Assembly: GCA_023390955.1 (NCBI GenBank)
Contig: JAEWBW010000581.1
Coordinates: 1 to 15,711, forward strand
Direction of reading: 5' to 3'
DNA: 15,711 nucleotides
Source: Pseudomonadota bacterium
GTDB taxonomy: Bacteria; Pseudomonadota; Alphaproteobacteria; Rhizobiales; Xanthobacteraceae
In this document: positions 1 to 6,556 of the stretch, piece after piece
How the letters are laid out: each line of letters opens with the position of its first letter
Position numbering within the stretch: the stretch's first letter is position 1
Notes under the pieces: generated by a model
What the model saw: the letters and a program-made list of their open reading frames with translations, nothing else
Database searches by the model: none
Told to the model about the DNA's origin: nothing
Made by a program: the position numbers and the translations under genes

Positions 1-13
1 CATGCAGATCTAG
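1..13 (+). CDS. fliE: Possible 3' end of fliE (partial)
   Basis: The window opens with an in-frame ATG-CAG-ATC-TAG at 2-13, giving a protein end of Met-Gln-Ile-stop. FliE, the MS-ring/rod junction protein, commonly ends in a short Met-x-Val/Ile tail, and fliE directly precedes flgG in rhizobial flagellar clusters. Only four residues are visible, so the call rests on this tail and on gene order. The flgG ribosome-binding site follows at 15-20. Confidence 0.35.
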
Positions 14-27
14 TCAGGAGTACGGAC

Positions 28-816
28 GTGAGAGCGCTTGCCATCGCCGCCACCGGCATGAATGCCCAGCAGACCAACGTCGAGGTTATCGCGAACAACA
101 TCGCGAACATCAACACGACGTCTTTCAAGCGGGCGCGCGCCGAATTCACCGATCTCTTCTACCAGATGGATCGCATGCAGGGCGTGCCCAACACGACGGG
201 ATCGTCGCCGATTCCCGAGGGCTCCAACATGGGTCTCGGCGTCCGTTCCGCGGCGGTGCGCAAGCTCCACCTCCAGGGCGCGCTGACGCAGACCGGCAAC
301 ACCTACGACATGGCGATCAACGGCCGCGGCTGGTTCCAGATCCTTGGACCGAACAACGCCACGCTCTACACCCGCGCCGGCTCGTTCAACACCAATGCCA
401 ACGGTCAGCTCGTGACCCTGGATGGCTACCTCGTCGATCCCGCGATCACCGTGCCGCAGGGGACGGTCGAGGTCACCGTCAACCAGACCGGCGCGGTGTT
501 CGCCAAGCTCGACACCGAAATCAATCCGCGCCAGATCGGCCAGCTCAATCTTGCGGCCTTCGCCAACGAAGCGGGCCTCGAGCCGCTCGGCGGCAATCTC
601 TATCGCGAGACGACGGCGTCCGGCACGCCCGTGGTCGGCCTGCCCGGAGATGCCGGCTACGGCAAGATCAATCAGCATTATCTCGAATCGTCCAACGTCG
701 ATCCCGTCAAGGAGATCACCGAGTTGATCTCCGCGCAGCGCGCCTATGAGATGAATTCCAAGGTCATTCAGGCGTCGGACGAGATGGCCCAGACGGTCTC
801 GAAGGGCATGCGCTAG
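28..816 (+). CDS. flgG: Flagellar distal rod protein FlgG
   Basis: FlgG builds the distal rod, the part of the drive shaft that passes through the P and L rings in the periplasm. The 262-residue length is normal for the family. The N-terminus carries the rod/hook signature (ANNIANINTTSFKRARAEF, residues 22-40). The C-terminus carries the matching helix (SSNVDPVKEITELISAQRAYEMNSK, in two stretches around residues 221-245), so both halves of the D0 coiled coil are intact. As expected for an axial protein exported by the flagellar type III system, there is no cleavable signal peptide. The start is GTG at 28, chosen because CAGGAG at 15-20 is well placed and the protein then begins MRALAIAATGM, as in rhizobial FlgG. 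flgA follows after 7 nt. Confidence 0.95.
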   Translation: MRALAIAATGMNAQQTNVEVIANNIANINTTSFKRARAEFTDLFYQMDRMQGVPNTTGSSPIPEGSNMGLGVRSAAVRKLHLQGALTQTGNTYDMAINGRGWFQILGPNNATLYTRAGSFNTNANGQLVTLDGYLVDPAITVPQGTVEVTVNQTGAVFAKLDTEINPRQIGQLNLAAFANEAGLEPLGGNLYRETTASGTPVVGLPGDAGYGKINQHYLESSNVDPVKEITELISAQRAYEMNSKVIQASDEMAQTVSKGMR

Positions 817-823
817 CATCGTC

Positions 824-1297
824 ATGTTGAGCAAGCTCGGCTGGATCGTTCGCGGGGTGGCCACCGCGCTCTTGGTGCTGGCCTCCGCGCGTGCAGCCGG
901 GGCCGAAGAGCGACGACTGCCCGTGCCCGCTGTGACCATTCGTCCGGGCGAGCTGATCCGGGACGACATGATCACGGAGCGTGGCTTTGCGGCCAACCTC
1001 CTTGGCGTCGCCACGTTCATCGAGGTGCGTTCGACATTGGTCGGGCGCATGTCACGGCGGACGCTGCTGCCGGGCCAGCCGATCCCGACCAACTCCGTCG
1101 AGGATCCCTGGACCGTCGCCCGTGGCGCCGCGGTCAAGGTCATCGTCGAGGACAGCGGCCTCTCCATCGTGACCTACGGAACCGCGATGCAATCGGGCGC
1201 CGCCGGCGCGCTGATCCCGGTGCGCAACACCGACACCGGCGTCGTCATCAGAGGCATCGTCCAGCCGGACGGCACCATAAAGGTCGTTGACGGATGA
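824..1297 (+). CDS. flgA: P-ring assembly chaperone FlgA
   Basis: FlgA is a periplasmic chaperone that helps FlgI subunits assemble into the P ring around the rod. The product has 157 residues. It starts with a Sec signal peptide (hydrophobic stretch at about 9-22, cleavage likely after the AGA near residue 27). A SAF-type domain follows, with the usual pattern of an 'IRPGELI' strand, 'RRTLLPGQPI' near the middle, and 'GAAVKVIVEDSGLSI' then 'RNTDTGVVIRGIV' at the C-terminus. This is the short rhizobial form, lacking the longer N-terminal part of the enteric protein. No strong Shine-Dalgarno precedes the ATG, which lies 7 nt after the flgG stop, so translation probably depends on coupling to flgG. 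The stop overlaps the flgI start by 4 nt (ATGA at 1294-1297), fitting co-production of chaperone and client. Confidence 0.9.
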   Translation: MLSKLGWIVRGVATALLVLASARAAGAEERRLPVPAVTIRPGELIRDDMITERGFAANLLGVATFIEVRSTLVGRMSRRTLLPGQPIPTNSVEDPWTVARGAAVKVIVEDSGLSIVTYGTAMQSGAAGALIPVRNTDTGVVIRGIVQPDGTIKVVDG

Positions 1298-2424
1298 TTG
1301 CCCGCCTATTTCTTGCCCTGATCGCTATCCTGTTTGTCAGCGGCGCCGAAGCCGCGGTGCGCATCAAGGACATCGCCGACATCAAGGGTCTTCGCGAGAA
1401 CCAGATTGTCGGCTATGGCCTCGTGATCGGTCTCAACGGCACCGGTGACACGCTGCGCAACGCGCCGTTCACGGAGCAGTCGCTGCAGTCGATGCTCGAC
1501 AACATGGGCATCAACGTTCGCAACGAGAACAATCAGTCTGGCGGCTCGCGGCCGACGACGCTGCGCACCCGCAACGTCGCGGCTGTCATGGTGACGGCGG
1601 ATCTGCCGCCAGCGATCGCGCCGGGCGAGCGCATGGATGTCACGGTGTCATCGCTCGGCGATGCCACCTCGCTGCTCGGCGGAACGCTGGTGATGACGCC
1701 GATGCGCGCCGCCGACGGCGCCGTCTACGCGGTTGCGCAGGGCGCCGTCACCGTCGCCGGCTATAGCGTCGGCGGTCAGGCGCAGAATGTCAGCCAGGGC
1801 ACGCCGACCGCAGGACGCATTCCGAATGGCGCCCTGGTGGAGCGCGAGGTGCAGGGGAGCCTGCACGAGATGGAGTTCCTGGTGCTCGAGCTGAAGAACC
1901 CGGATTTCGTCACCGCAACGCGAATCCTCGACTCCATCAACCGCTATGCCGGCGGCCGCTATCGGTCGCAGATCGCGTTCGAGCGCGACTACCGCACCGT
2001 GGTCCTGTCCAAGCCGCGCCATATCGGGCCCGTTCGCTTTCTCGCCGAAATCGGCGAGCTGACGGTCGAGCCGGACACGCCCGCGCGCGTGGTCATCAAC
2101 GAGCGCACAGGCACGGTGGTGATCGGCCGCGACGTGCGGATATCGACGGTTGCGGTCAGCCACGGCAACCTCACGGTGCGGGTGACCGAGCTTCCCGTCG
2201 TGTCGCAGCCGGCGCCGTTCTCGCAAGGCAAGACCGTGGTCGTGCCGCAGACCATGGTCGAGGCCAACGAAGCCGGGGCACAGGTCGCGATCATCTCCGG
2301 CGTCAGCCTGCAGCGTCTTGTGCACGGTCTCAACCAGATCGGGCTGAAACCATCCGGGATCATCGCAATCTTGCAGGCGATCAAGACCGCGGGAGCATTG
2401 CAGGCAGACATCATCGTGCAGTGA
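1294..2424 (+). CDS. flgI: Flagellar P-ring protein FlgI
   Basis: FlgI subunits form the P ring, the bushing around the rod at the peptidoglycan layer. The 376-residue length is typical. Residues 1-20 are a Sec signal peptide ending AEA, and the mature protein begins AVRIKDIADIKG. The family hallmark 'NQIVGYGLVIGLNGTGDTLRNAPFT' follows, split here as NQIVGYGLVIGL (residues about 37-48) and NGTGDT (about 49-54). Other recognisable blocks are 'ALVEREV', 'RILDSINRYAGG' and 'VVINERTGTVVIGRDVRIS', with a conserved end near 'LQAIKTAGALQADIIVQ'. Start and end are complete. The start overlaps the flgA stop by 4 nt. A 66-nt spacer separates it from motE. Confidence 0.97.
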   Translation: MIARLFLALIAILFVSGAEAAVRIKDIADIKGLRENQIVGYGLVIGLNGTGDTLRNAPFTEQSLQSMLDNMGINVRNENNQSGGSRPTTLRTRNVAAVMVTADLPPAIAPGERMDVTVSSLGDATSLLGGTLVMTPMRAADGAVYAVAQGAVTVAGYSVGGQAQNVSQGTPTAGRIPNGALVEREVQGSLHEMEFLVLELKNPDFVTATRILDSINRYAGGRYRSQIAFERDYRTVVLSKPRHIGPVRFLAEIGELTVEPDTPARVVINERTGTVVIGRDVRISTVAVSHGNLTVRVTELPVVSQPAPFSQGKTVVVPQTMVEANEAGAQVAIISGVSLQRLVHGLNQIGLKPSGIIAILQAIKTAGALQADIIVQ

Positions 2425-2490
2425 GGCGCAAGCGCGGGGCAAGCCTCCTCCTGCATACCTTCGTGCAGCCTGACAATTGCACGCGGCCCG
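2425..2490 (+). other. flgI-motE spacer with small inverted repeats
   Basis: This 66-nt gap contains CTGCA (2451-2455) facing TGCAG (2464-2468) across an 8-nt loop. A second weak pair is GAGGC (2423-2427), overlapping the flgI stop, with GCCTC (2443-2447). Neither is followed by a T-run, so a terminator is unlikely. There is no purine-rich Shine-Dalgarno just before the motE ATG. Confidence 0.3.
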
Positions 2491-3231
2491 ATGCTGAAGC
2501 TGGAACTCAAAACGGTCATCGTTCTCCTCATCGCTGCCGGTACGGTGGCGACGGCGTCGCCCGTGCTGGCGCTGGATGGACCGAAGCCCACCAAGCCGCT
2601 GAACCTCCTCTCCTTCGCGCGCCGCGCCACGACTCCGCAAAAACCCCGCCCCTCAGTCGCGCCAGTCGATAATTCGCTCAAGGCGACGGCCTGGGCTGCG
2701 GAAGATACGGGGCCCTTCGTCACCGGTGCGGTGCCCGAAAGCTCGCCGCCACCACCGCCGGCGCCGCGCCCGGTCAAGCCAGGCACCACCGCGACGCCGT
2801 CAAAGTCCGCGCCGGCGCCTGCGCCTGAGAACGAGGTCGCGCAGTTCTGCAGCAATGTCGCCGACGTCGCGGTCGATGCCCGCCTCGCTTGGCAGATCAA
2901 GGAGCTGGGGAAGGCCGAGGCGCAGCTTCGCGAGCGCATCGCGGAGGTCGAGGCCAAGCGGGCCGAGTACGAGAAGTGGATGGCGCTGCGCGACGAGTTC
3001 CTGAAGAAGGCCGAAGCGAGCGTGGTCGAGATCTATTCACGCATGAAGCCGGAAGCGGCCGCGACCCAGATCGCCGGCATGTCGGACGAGGTGGCGGCCG
3101 CTGTGCTCGCAAAGCTGAGCGCCAGGAATTCGAGCGCCATCTTCAATGAAATGGAGCCGGCGCGCGCGTCGCGCCTCGCCGATCTGCTCGGCGGCATGCG
3201 TCGCGTCGATGACGGAAAGTCTACCCAATGA
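2491..3231 (+). CDS. motE: MotE, periplasmic chaperone for MotC
   Basis: In Sinorhizobium, MotE is a periplasmic protein that stabilises the motility protein MotC; motC is also in this window. The 246-residue product has, in order: a signal peptide (about 1-28, ending VLALDG); a Pro/Ala-rich linker with a run of five prolines (about 82-112); the segment ENEVAQFCSNVADVAVDAR, which holds the only cysteine (Cys120); a charged coiled coil (about 130-180); and an MgtE-N-like helical domain (about 186-240, 'MKPEAAATQIAGMSDE'). The flgI-motE-flgH order is the rhizobial one. The ATG at 2491 has no good ribosome-binding site, but no upstream ATG or GTG exists in frame within the spacer. The stop overlaps the flgH start by 4 nt. 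Confidence 0.85.
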   Translation: MLKLELKTVIVLLIAAGTVATASPVLALDGPKPTKPLNLLSFARRATTPQKPRPSVAPVDNSLKATAWAAEDTGPFVTGAVPESSPPPPPAPRPVKPGTTATPSKSAPAPAPENEVAQFCSNVADVAVDARLAWQIKELGKAEAQLRERIAEVEAKRAEYEKWMALRDEFLKKAEASVVEIYSRMKPEAAATQIAGMSDEVAAAVLAKLSARNSSAIFNEMEPARASRLADLLGGMRRVDDGKSTQ

Positions 3232-3923
3232 AGAAGCCGTTCCTGATTTCCGTCCTTCTGCTGCTCGCCGGCTGCGCCCAGGATCCCGCGGACGTGCTGC
3301 GCGGGCCGCAGCTCTCTCCGGTCGGAGAAGGCCTGAAGACGCAGGCCTATCCGATTCCCGTGACACCCCGTGTCCGCACGCCCGTCAGCTATCGCTCGAC
3401 CTGGGACGACGGCACCGATCTCTACCGGGATCCGCGCGCCCGTCGCGTCGGCGACGTCGTGACGGTGGTGATCTCGATGCAGGACAAGGCCAAGCTCGAC
3501 AACAAGACCGACCGCGCCCGCGACTCCCAGATCAAGGTCGGCCTCGACTGGCTGGCCAATATCGCGGGCTGGTCGGATACGGGGAAGGGCACTGCCAATC
3601 TCTCCACCAGCACGCAAATGAAGGGCAACGGCCAGATCGACCGCCAGGAAGACATCAAGCTATCGATCGCGGCGGTGGTCACGGACGTGATGCCGAACGG
3701 CAACCTCATGATCAGCGGTTCGCAGGAGTTCCGCGTCAACACGGAAATGCGCGTGCTCAATGTCGGCGGCATCGTGCGGGCGCGCGATATCTCGCGCGGC
3801 AATACGATCTCCTATGACAAGATTGCGGAAGCGCGCGTGTCCTATGGCGGTCGTGGCAACCTGTCCGACGTGCAGCAGCCCGGATGGGGGCATCGGGTCT
3901 ATGACGCCGTGGCACCGTTCTGA
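3228..3923 (+). CDS. flgH: Flagellar L-ring lipoprotein FlgH
   Basis: FlgH forms the L ring in the outer membrane around the rod. The 231-residue product begins with a lipoprotein signal peptide. The lipobox is LLAGC, so Cys16 should be the lipidated N-terminus of the mature protein. Family blocks are clear: 'DLYRDPRARRVGDVVTVVI', 'NLMISGSQEFRVNTEMRVLNVGGIV' (quoted here in part: NLMISGSQEFRVN) and 'GIVRARDISRGNTISYDKIAEAR'-type sequence near residue 185, ending in GRGNLSDVQQPGWGHR. The ATG is embedded in the motE stop (ATGA). A 27-nt gap containing GGAGG (3935-3939) leads to fliL. Confidence 0.96.
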   Translation: MKKPFLISVLLLLAGCAQDPADVLRGPQLSPVGEGLKTQAYPIPVTPRVRTPVSYRSTWDDGTDLYRDPRARRVGDVVTVVISMQDKAKLDNKTDRARDSQIKVGLDWLANIAGWSDTGKGTANLSTSTQMKGNGQIDRQEDIKLSIAAVVTDVMPNGNLMISGSQEFRVNTEMRVLNVGGIVRARDISRGNTISYDKIAEARVSYGGRGNLSDVQQPGWGHRVYDAVAPF

Positions 3924-3950
3924 TCCCGCGGCACGGAGGCAGCTGACGCC

Positions 3951-4394
3951 ATGCGCCTGATCGCATCGATAATGGTCCTGACGCTGATCGCAATCGGCGC
4001 GGGCGCGCTGATGGGATTTCACCTGCTCGCGATCGTCGACCGCGCCGTGGACAGCAAGAAGAACGTCGCGGCGCCGCCGATCGCGGCCACCTATGGCGGA
4101 ACGGCGCGGCTGCGGAAGCTGTCGCCGATCGTGACCAATCTCGCCGCGCCGGCCAACAACTGGGCGCGCGTCGAGGCCTCCATGGTGACGGAGAGCATGG
4201 TCGACGAGGAGGCGGGCATCTTGGCCGCGCGCATCAGCGAAGACATCGTCGCCTATCTCCGGTCCGCGACCGTTGCGCAGTTCGAAGGCGCGCGTGGGCT
4301 TCAACATCTGCGGGATGATTTGACCGAGCGCGCCAATGTGCGCTCCTCGGGCAAGGTCCGCGAACTGATTATCGAAACGCTGGTGATCCAATGA
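3951..4394 (+). CDS. fliL: Flagellar basal body-associated protein FliL (divergent)
   Basis: FliL is a single-pass inner-membrane protein that surrounds or supports the stator units. The 147-residue product has one N-terminal membrane segment (about residues 5-27, IASIMVLTLIAIGAGALMGF), a short basic/alanine linker and a periplasmic domain. The domain ends with 'GLQHLRDDLTERANVRSSG' and 'VRELIIETLVIQ', the typical FliL C-terminal pattern. Sequence similarity to enteric FliL is low, so the call leans on size, topology, this C-terminus and its position directly before fliP, which is the standard order. GGAGG at 3935-3939 precedes the start. The stop overlaps fliP by 4 nt. Confidence 0.85.
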   Translation: MRLIASIMVLTLIAIGAGALMGFHLLAIVDRAVDSKKNVAAPPIAATYGGTARLRKLSPIVTNLAAPANNWARVEASMVTESMVDEEAGILAARISEDIVAYLRSATVAQFEGARGLQHLRDDLTERANVRSSGKVRELIIETLVIQ

Positions 4395-5125
4395 GAGCCG
4401 TCCTGCTTGCGTTGCTGCTGATCGTGCTGCCGGAAGCGGCGTCGGCCCAGATTCCCGATCTCAATTCGCTGCTGCCGCCCGGCGGCGGCTCGACCAGCGG
4501 GCGGATCATCCAGCTCACGGCCCTGATCACGGTGCTCTCGGTGGCGCCGGGATTGCTGATCATGGTGACGAGCTTCACGCGTTTTGCGGTCGCGCTGTCG
4601 TTCCTGCGGGCCGGCCTCGGCCTCCAGACGACGCCTGCGAACCTCGTTCTGATCAGCCTTGCCCTGTTCATGACCTTCTACGTGATGGCGCCGACTTTCG
4701 ATCGCGCCTGGGAGACCGGCGTGCAGCCGCTCATGAAGAACGAGATCTCGGAAGAGCAGGCCTATGCGAAGATCACCGATCCGTTCCGCGATTTCATGCT
4801 GGCCCATGTCCGCGAGAAGGATCTGCAGACGTTCGAGTCGCTCGCCGCGGAAAGTTTTCGCAGGAAGCTCGACGACAAGCGCATCGACCTGCGCGTCATC
4901 ATCCCGGCCTTCATGATCTCGGAGCTGCGCCGCTCCTTCGAAATCGGATTCCTGATCATCCTGCCGTTCCTCGTCATCGACATGATCGTGGCGACACTGA
5001 CGATGTCGATGGGCATGATGATGATGCCGCCGACGGTGATCGCGCTGCCGTTCAAGATGCTGTTCTTCGTGCTGATCGACGGCTGGAATCTGCTGGCATC
5101 GGGACTCGTCCGCTCGTTCTCCTAG
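4391..5125 (+). CDS. fliP: Flagellar type III export gate protein FliP
   Basis: FliP is a core subunit of the FliPQR export gate in the MS-ring pore, through which rod, hook and filament subunits leave the cell. The 244-residue length is typical. A cleavable signal peptide (1-19, ending ASA) precedes IPDLNSLLP. Membrane segments lie at about 40-62, 82-104, 180-205 and 215-235. Diagnostic motifs are 'TSFTRFAVALSFLR' (about 60-73), 'LFMTFYVMAPTF' (about 94-105) and 'IIPAFMISELRRSFEIGFLI' near residue 175. The C-terminus 'PFKMLFFVLIDGWNLL' matches the family. It is the last gene of the first run and is followed by hairpins and the flagellin leader. No fliQ or fliR is adjacent, so the rest of the gate is encoded elsewhere. 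Confidence 0.97.
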   Translation: MRAVLLALLLIVLPEAASAQIPDLNSLLPPGGGSTSGRIIQLTALITVLSVAPGLLIMVTSFTRFAVALSFLRAGLGLQTTPANLVLISLALFMTFYVMAPTFDRAWETGVQPLMKNEISEEQAYAKITDPFRDFMLAHVREKDLQTFESLAAESFRRKLDDKRIDLRVIIPAFMISELRRSFEIGFLIILPFLVIDMIVATLTMSMGMMMMPPTVIALPFKMLFFVLIDGWNLLASGLVRSFS

Positions 5126-5128
5126 CGC

Positions 5129-5146
5129 GGCCGGCCCAGTCCGGCC
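5129..5146 (+). terminator. G+C hairpin just after fliP
   Basis: GGCCGG (5129-5134) pairs with CCGGCC (5141-5146) across a 6-nt loop, 4 nt after the fliP stop. Only scattered Ts follow (ggttatggtt), so it is not a canonical intrinsic terminator. Its position makes transcription attenuation or 3' end protection plausible. Confidence 0.4.
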
Positions 5147-5189
5147 GGCCGGTTATGGTTAGCGAATTGCAAACGCATGATATTGGCAA

Positions 5190-5209
5190 CGCTGCCGAAT
5201 TCGGCGGCG
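5190..5209. promoter_or_regulatory. Palindrome between fliP and lafA1
   Basis: GCCGAATTCGGC at 5194-5205 is a perfect 12-bp palindrome. It extends to 20 bp (5190-5209) with one mismatched pair, 5193/5206. As RNA it would be an 8-bp stem (including one G-U) with an AAUU loop, but no T-run follows. It lies about 60 bp upstream of the first sequence shared by both flagellin leaders. It could be an operator for a dimeric regulator or the distal fliP 3' hairpin; the sequence cannot separate these. Confidence 0.35.
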
Positions 5210-5250
5210 CCTTAATCCCTGAATAACGTTCGGATGCTACTTACGGGACC

Positions 5251-5362
5251 ACGGCTGGTTGGAGCCAATGTGCGTCCAAAGGCATGATGCCGCCCCGCCG
5301 TACCGGTGAAAGCCCGGTATGTCCCCTTGAAAAAGTATCTCGTACAATAAGGGACATTCTAC
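5251..5362 (+). promoter_or_regulatory. Structured 5' leader of lafA1 that can pair with its own ribosome-binding site
   Basis: The leader shares two blocks with the lafA2 leader: an ACGrCTGGTTGG box (5251-5262) and a 51-nt block (5276-5326) differing at four positions. Two stems are visible. Stem II is TACCGG (5301-5306) with CCGGTA (5314-5319), loop of 7. Stem III is ATGTCCC (5319-5325) with GGGACAT (5351-5357), extendable by TT/AA past a bulged C. The right arm of stem III covers the likely Shine-Dalgarno AAGGGA (5349-5354), 8 nt from the ATG, so folding would hide the start site. In Caulobacter, FlbT acts on flagellin mRNA leaders, and this layout suggests similar control. No confident promoter was found. 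Confidence 0.65.
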
Positions 5363-6274
5363 ATGTCAAGCAGCCTGCTTACGAACTCGTCCGCCATGAC
5401 CGCTCTGCAGACTCTGCGGAACGTCGGCTCGAGCCTTGCCACCACCCAGAACCGCATCTCGACCGGCCAGCGCGTTGCCTCGGCATCCGACAACGCCGCC
5501 TACTGGTCGATCGCGACCTCGATGCGCGCCGACAACGCCGCGCTCTCCGCCGTGTCCGACTCGCTCGGTCTGTCGGCCGCGACCGTCGACACGCAGTACA
5601 CCGCTCTGACCACGGTCCTGGGCAGCGACGGCAACTCCGGCCTCACCAAGCTGCAGTCGCTGTTCGTCGAAGCCAAGACCGCCGGTATCGATCGCGTCAA
5701 GATCCAGTCGGAAGTCACCCAGATCCAGCAGGACATGAAGAACACCGCTGACTCGGCGACCTTCAACGGCGTCAACTGGCTGAGCACGACCGCGACCACG
5801 CCGGCGACCGTCGATCTGGTGTCGTCGTATTCCCGCGTCGGCGCTGTGCCGACCACCAACGCGATCACGCTGACGACCGCCAACTACTCGCTCTACACCA
5901 GCACCCAGGGCGGTTTCCTGGACAAGGTGAGCGGCACGGCGTCGATCGACACCATCGACATCAGCGCGCTGACCGACTCGGCTGCTGACCAGACCACGCT
6001 CGACGGCTTCATCACGCAGGTCACGTCCGCGATCAACTCGGTCGCACAGGCCGCCGCCGACCTCGGCGCCGTCAAGAACCGTATCGACAACAACACCAAC
6101 TTCGTGAAGTCGCTGATGGACTCGGTGACCCGCGGTATCGGCCAGCTGGTCGACGCCGACATGAACGCGGAATCGACCCGCCTGCAGGCCCTCCAGGTCC
6201 AGCAGCAGCTCGGTGTTCAGGCGCTGTCGATCGCCAACCAGAACAGCCAGAGCCTCCTGTCGCTGTTCCGCTAA
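5363..6274 (+). CDS. lafA1: Flagellin, short lateral (LafA) type, first copy
   Basis: This is the filament subunit, exported through the flagellar channel and polymerised outside the cell. The 303-residue protein has the conserved flagellin ends. The N-terminal D0/D1 helix includes SLLTNSSAMTALQTLR and TTQNRISTGQRV (about 28-39). The C-terminal helix ends with 'SIANQNSQSLLSLFR'. The central part (about 145-210) is short and variable, with no large D2/D3 domain and no cysteine. The size fits rhizobial short flagellins, including the lateral flagellin of Bradyrhizobium; the symbol follows that usage and is an inference. Codon use is highly biased: every Asn is AAC, every Lys AAG and every Ile ATC, as expected for very high expression. 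A leader of its own and a terminator at 6313-6349 suggest a single-gene transcript. Confidence 0.9.
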   Translation: MSSSLLTNSSAMTALQTLRNVGSSLATTQNRISTGQRVASASDNAAYWSIATSMRADNAALSAVSDSLGLSAATVDTQYTALTTVLGSDGNSGLTKLQSLFVEAKTAGIDRVKIQSEVTQIQQDMKNTADSATFNGVNWLSTTATTPATVDLVSSYSRVGAVPTTNAITLTTANYSLYTSTQGGFLDKVSGTASIDTIDISALTDSAADQTTLDGFITQVTSAINSVAQAAADLGAVKNRIDNNTNFVKSLMDSVTRGIGQLVDADMNAESTRLQALQVQQQLGVQALSIANQNSQSLLSLFR

Positions 6275-6312
6275 GTCCAGTCGATCTGAGTTAATCCCAG
6301 TTGACTTGAACG

Positions 6313-6349
6313 GAAGGCGGCGCGCCTGCGAGCGCGGCCTTTCTGTTTC
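6313..6349 (+). terminator. Intrinsic terminator after lafA1
   Basis: AAGGC (6314-6318) and CGCGC (6321-6325), separated by a bulged GG, pair with GCGCG (6332-6336) and GCCTT (6337-6341) across a 6-nt loop. That gives a 10-bp G+C-rich stem, followed directly by the T-rich tract TTTCTGTTTCT. It lies about 40 nt after the lafA1 stop and separates the two flagellin transcripts. Confidence 0.75.
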
Positions 6350-6381
6350 TGCCGGTCCGGCCCGTCGGGGCCCGGCACGCC

Positions 6382-6419
6382 GCGTCGCCTCTCCGCGACG
6401 CAAGCTTCACACAAGCTTC
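6382..6419. promoter_or_regulatory. Inverted repeat plus phased direct repeat upstream of lafA2
   Basis: GCGTCGC (6382-6388) and GCGACGC (6395-6401) form a perfect 7-bp inverted repeat with a 6-nt spacer and no T-run. Immediately after, CAAGCTTC occurs at 6401-6408 and again at 6412-6419, a spacing of 11 bp, about one helical turn. The elements sit 20-60 bp upstream of the block shared with the lafA1 leader, where an activator site would be expected. They are not found upstream of lafA1. Function is unproven. Confidence 0.35.
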
Positions 6420-6438
6420 GATCAATAGTCTCATCGCT

Positions 6439-6556
6439 ACGACTGGTTGGGCTTCGACATGGTTCGAAGACCCAAAGGCATGACGCCGCCCCGTCGTACC
6501 GGTGAGAGTCCGGTATGTCCCCAGCAAAACTCACTTCCTAAAGGGACATCAACACC
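6439..6556 (+). promoter_or_regulatory. Structured 5' leader of lafA2 that can pair with its own ribosome-binding site
   Basis: Three consecutive stems can be drawn. Stem I is TTGGGCTTCGA (6447-6457) with TCGAAG and CCCAA (6464-6469, 6471-6475), 11 bp with one bulged A. Stem II is TACCGG (6497-6502) with CCGGTA (6510-6515). Stem III is ATGTCCC (6515-6521) with GGGACAT (6543-6549). Stems II and III are identical in sequence to those before lafA1, whereas the loop between the stem III arms is unrelated. The Shine-Dalgarno AAAGGG (6540-6545) lies partly in stem III, 11 nt before the ATG. Stem I has only a weak counterpart before lafA1 (TTGG 5259-5262 with CCAA 5276-5279). Confidence 0.65.

Noticed and set aside
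10..1167. Long open frame on the minus strand opposite flgG and flgA
   Set aside because: It is Arg/Gly/Asp-rich with no recognisable domain, and it mirrors genuine plus-strand genes. Such antisense frames are common in G+C-rich DNA; the same applies to 1648-2640, 6437-7606, 8316-9389 and 9987-11438.
2421..2672. Small plus-strand frame bridging the flgI end and motE
   Set aside because: It overlaps motE in another frame, has no recognisable protein pattern, and its composition looks like out-of-frame motE. A GTGA-like overlap with flgI is absent.
5183..5197. Possible sigma-54 promoter (TTGGCA...GC) before lafA1
   Set aside because: The GG and GC elements are 9 bp apart instead of the required 12, and the -12 side lacks TTGC. 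Similar GG sequences before fliF (7710-7760) also fail the spacing.
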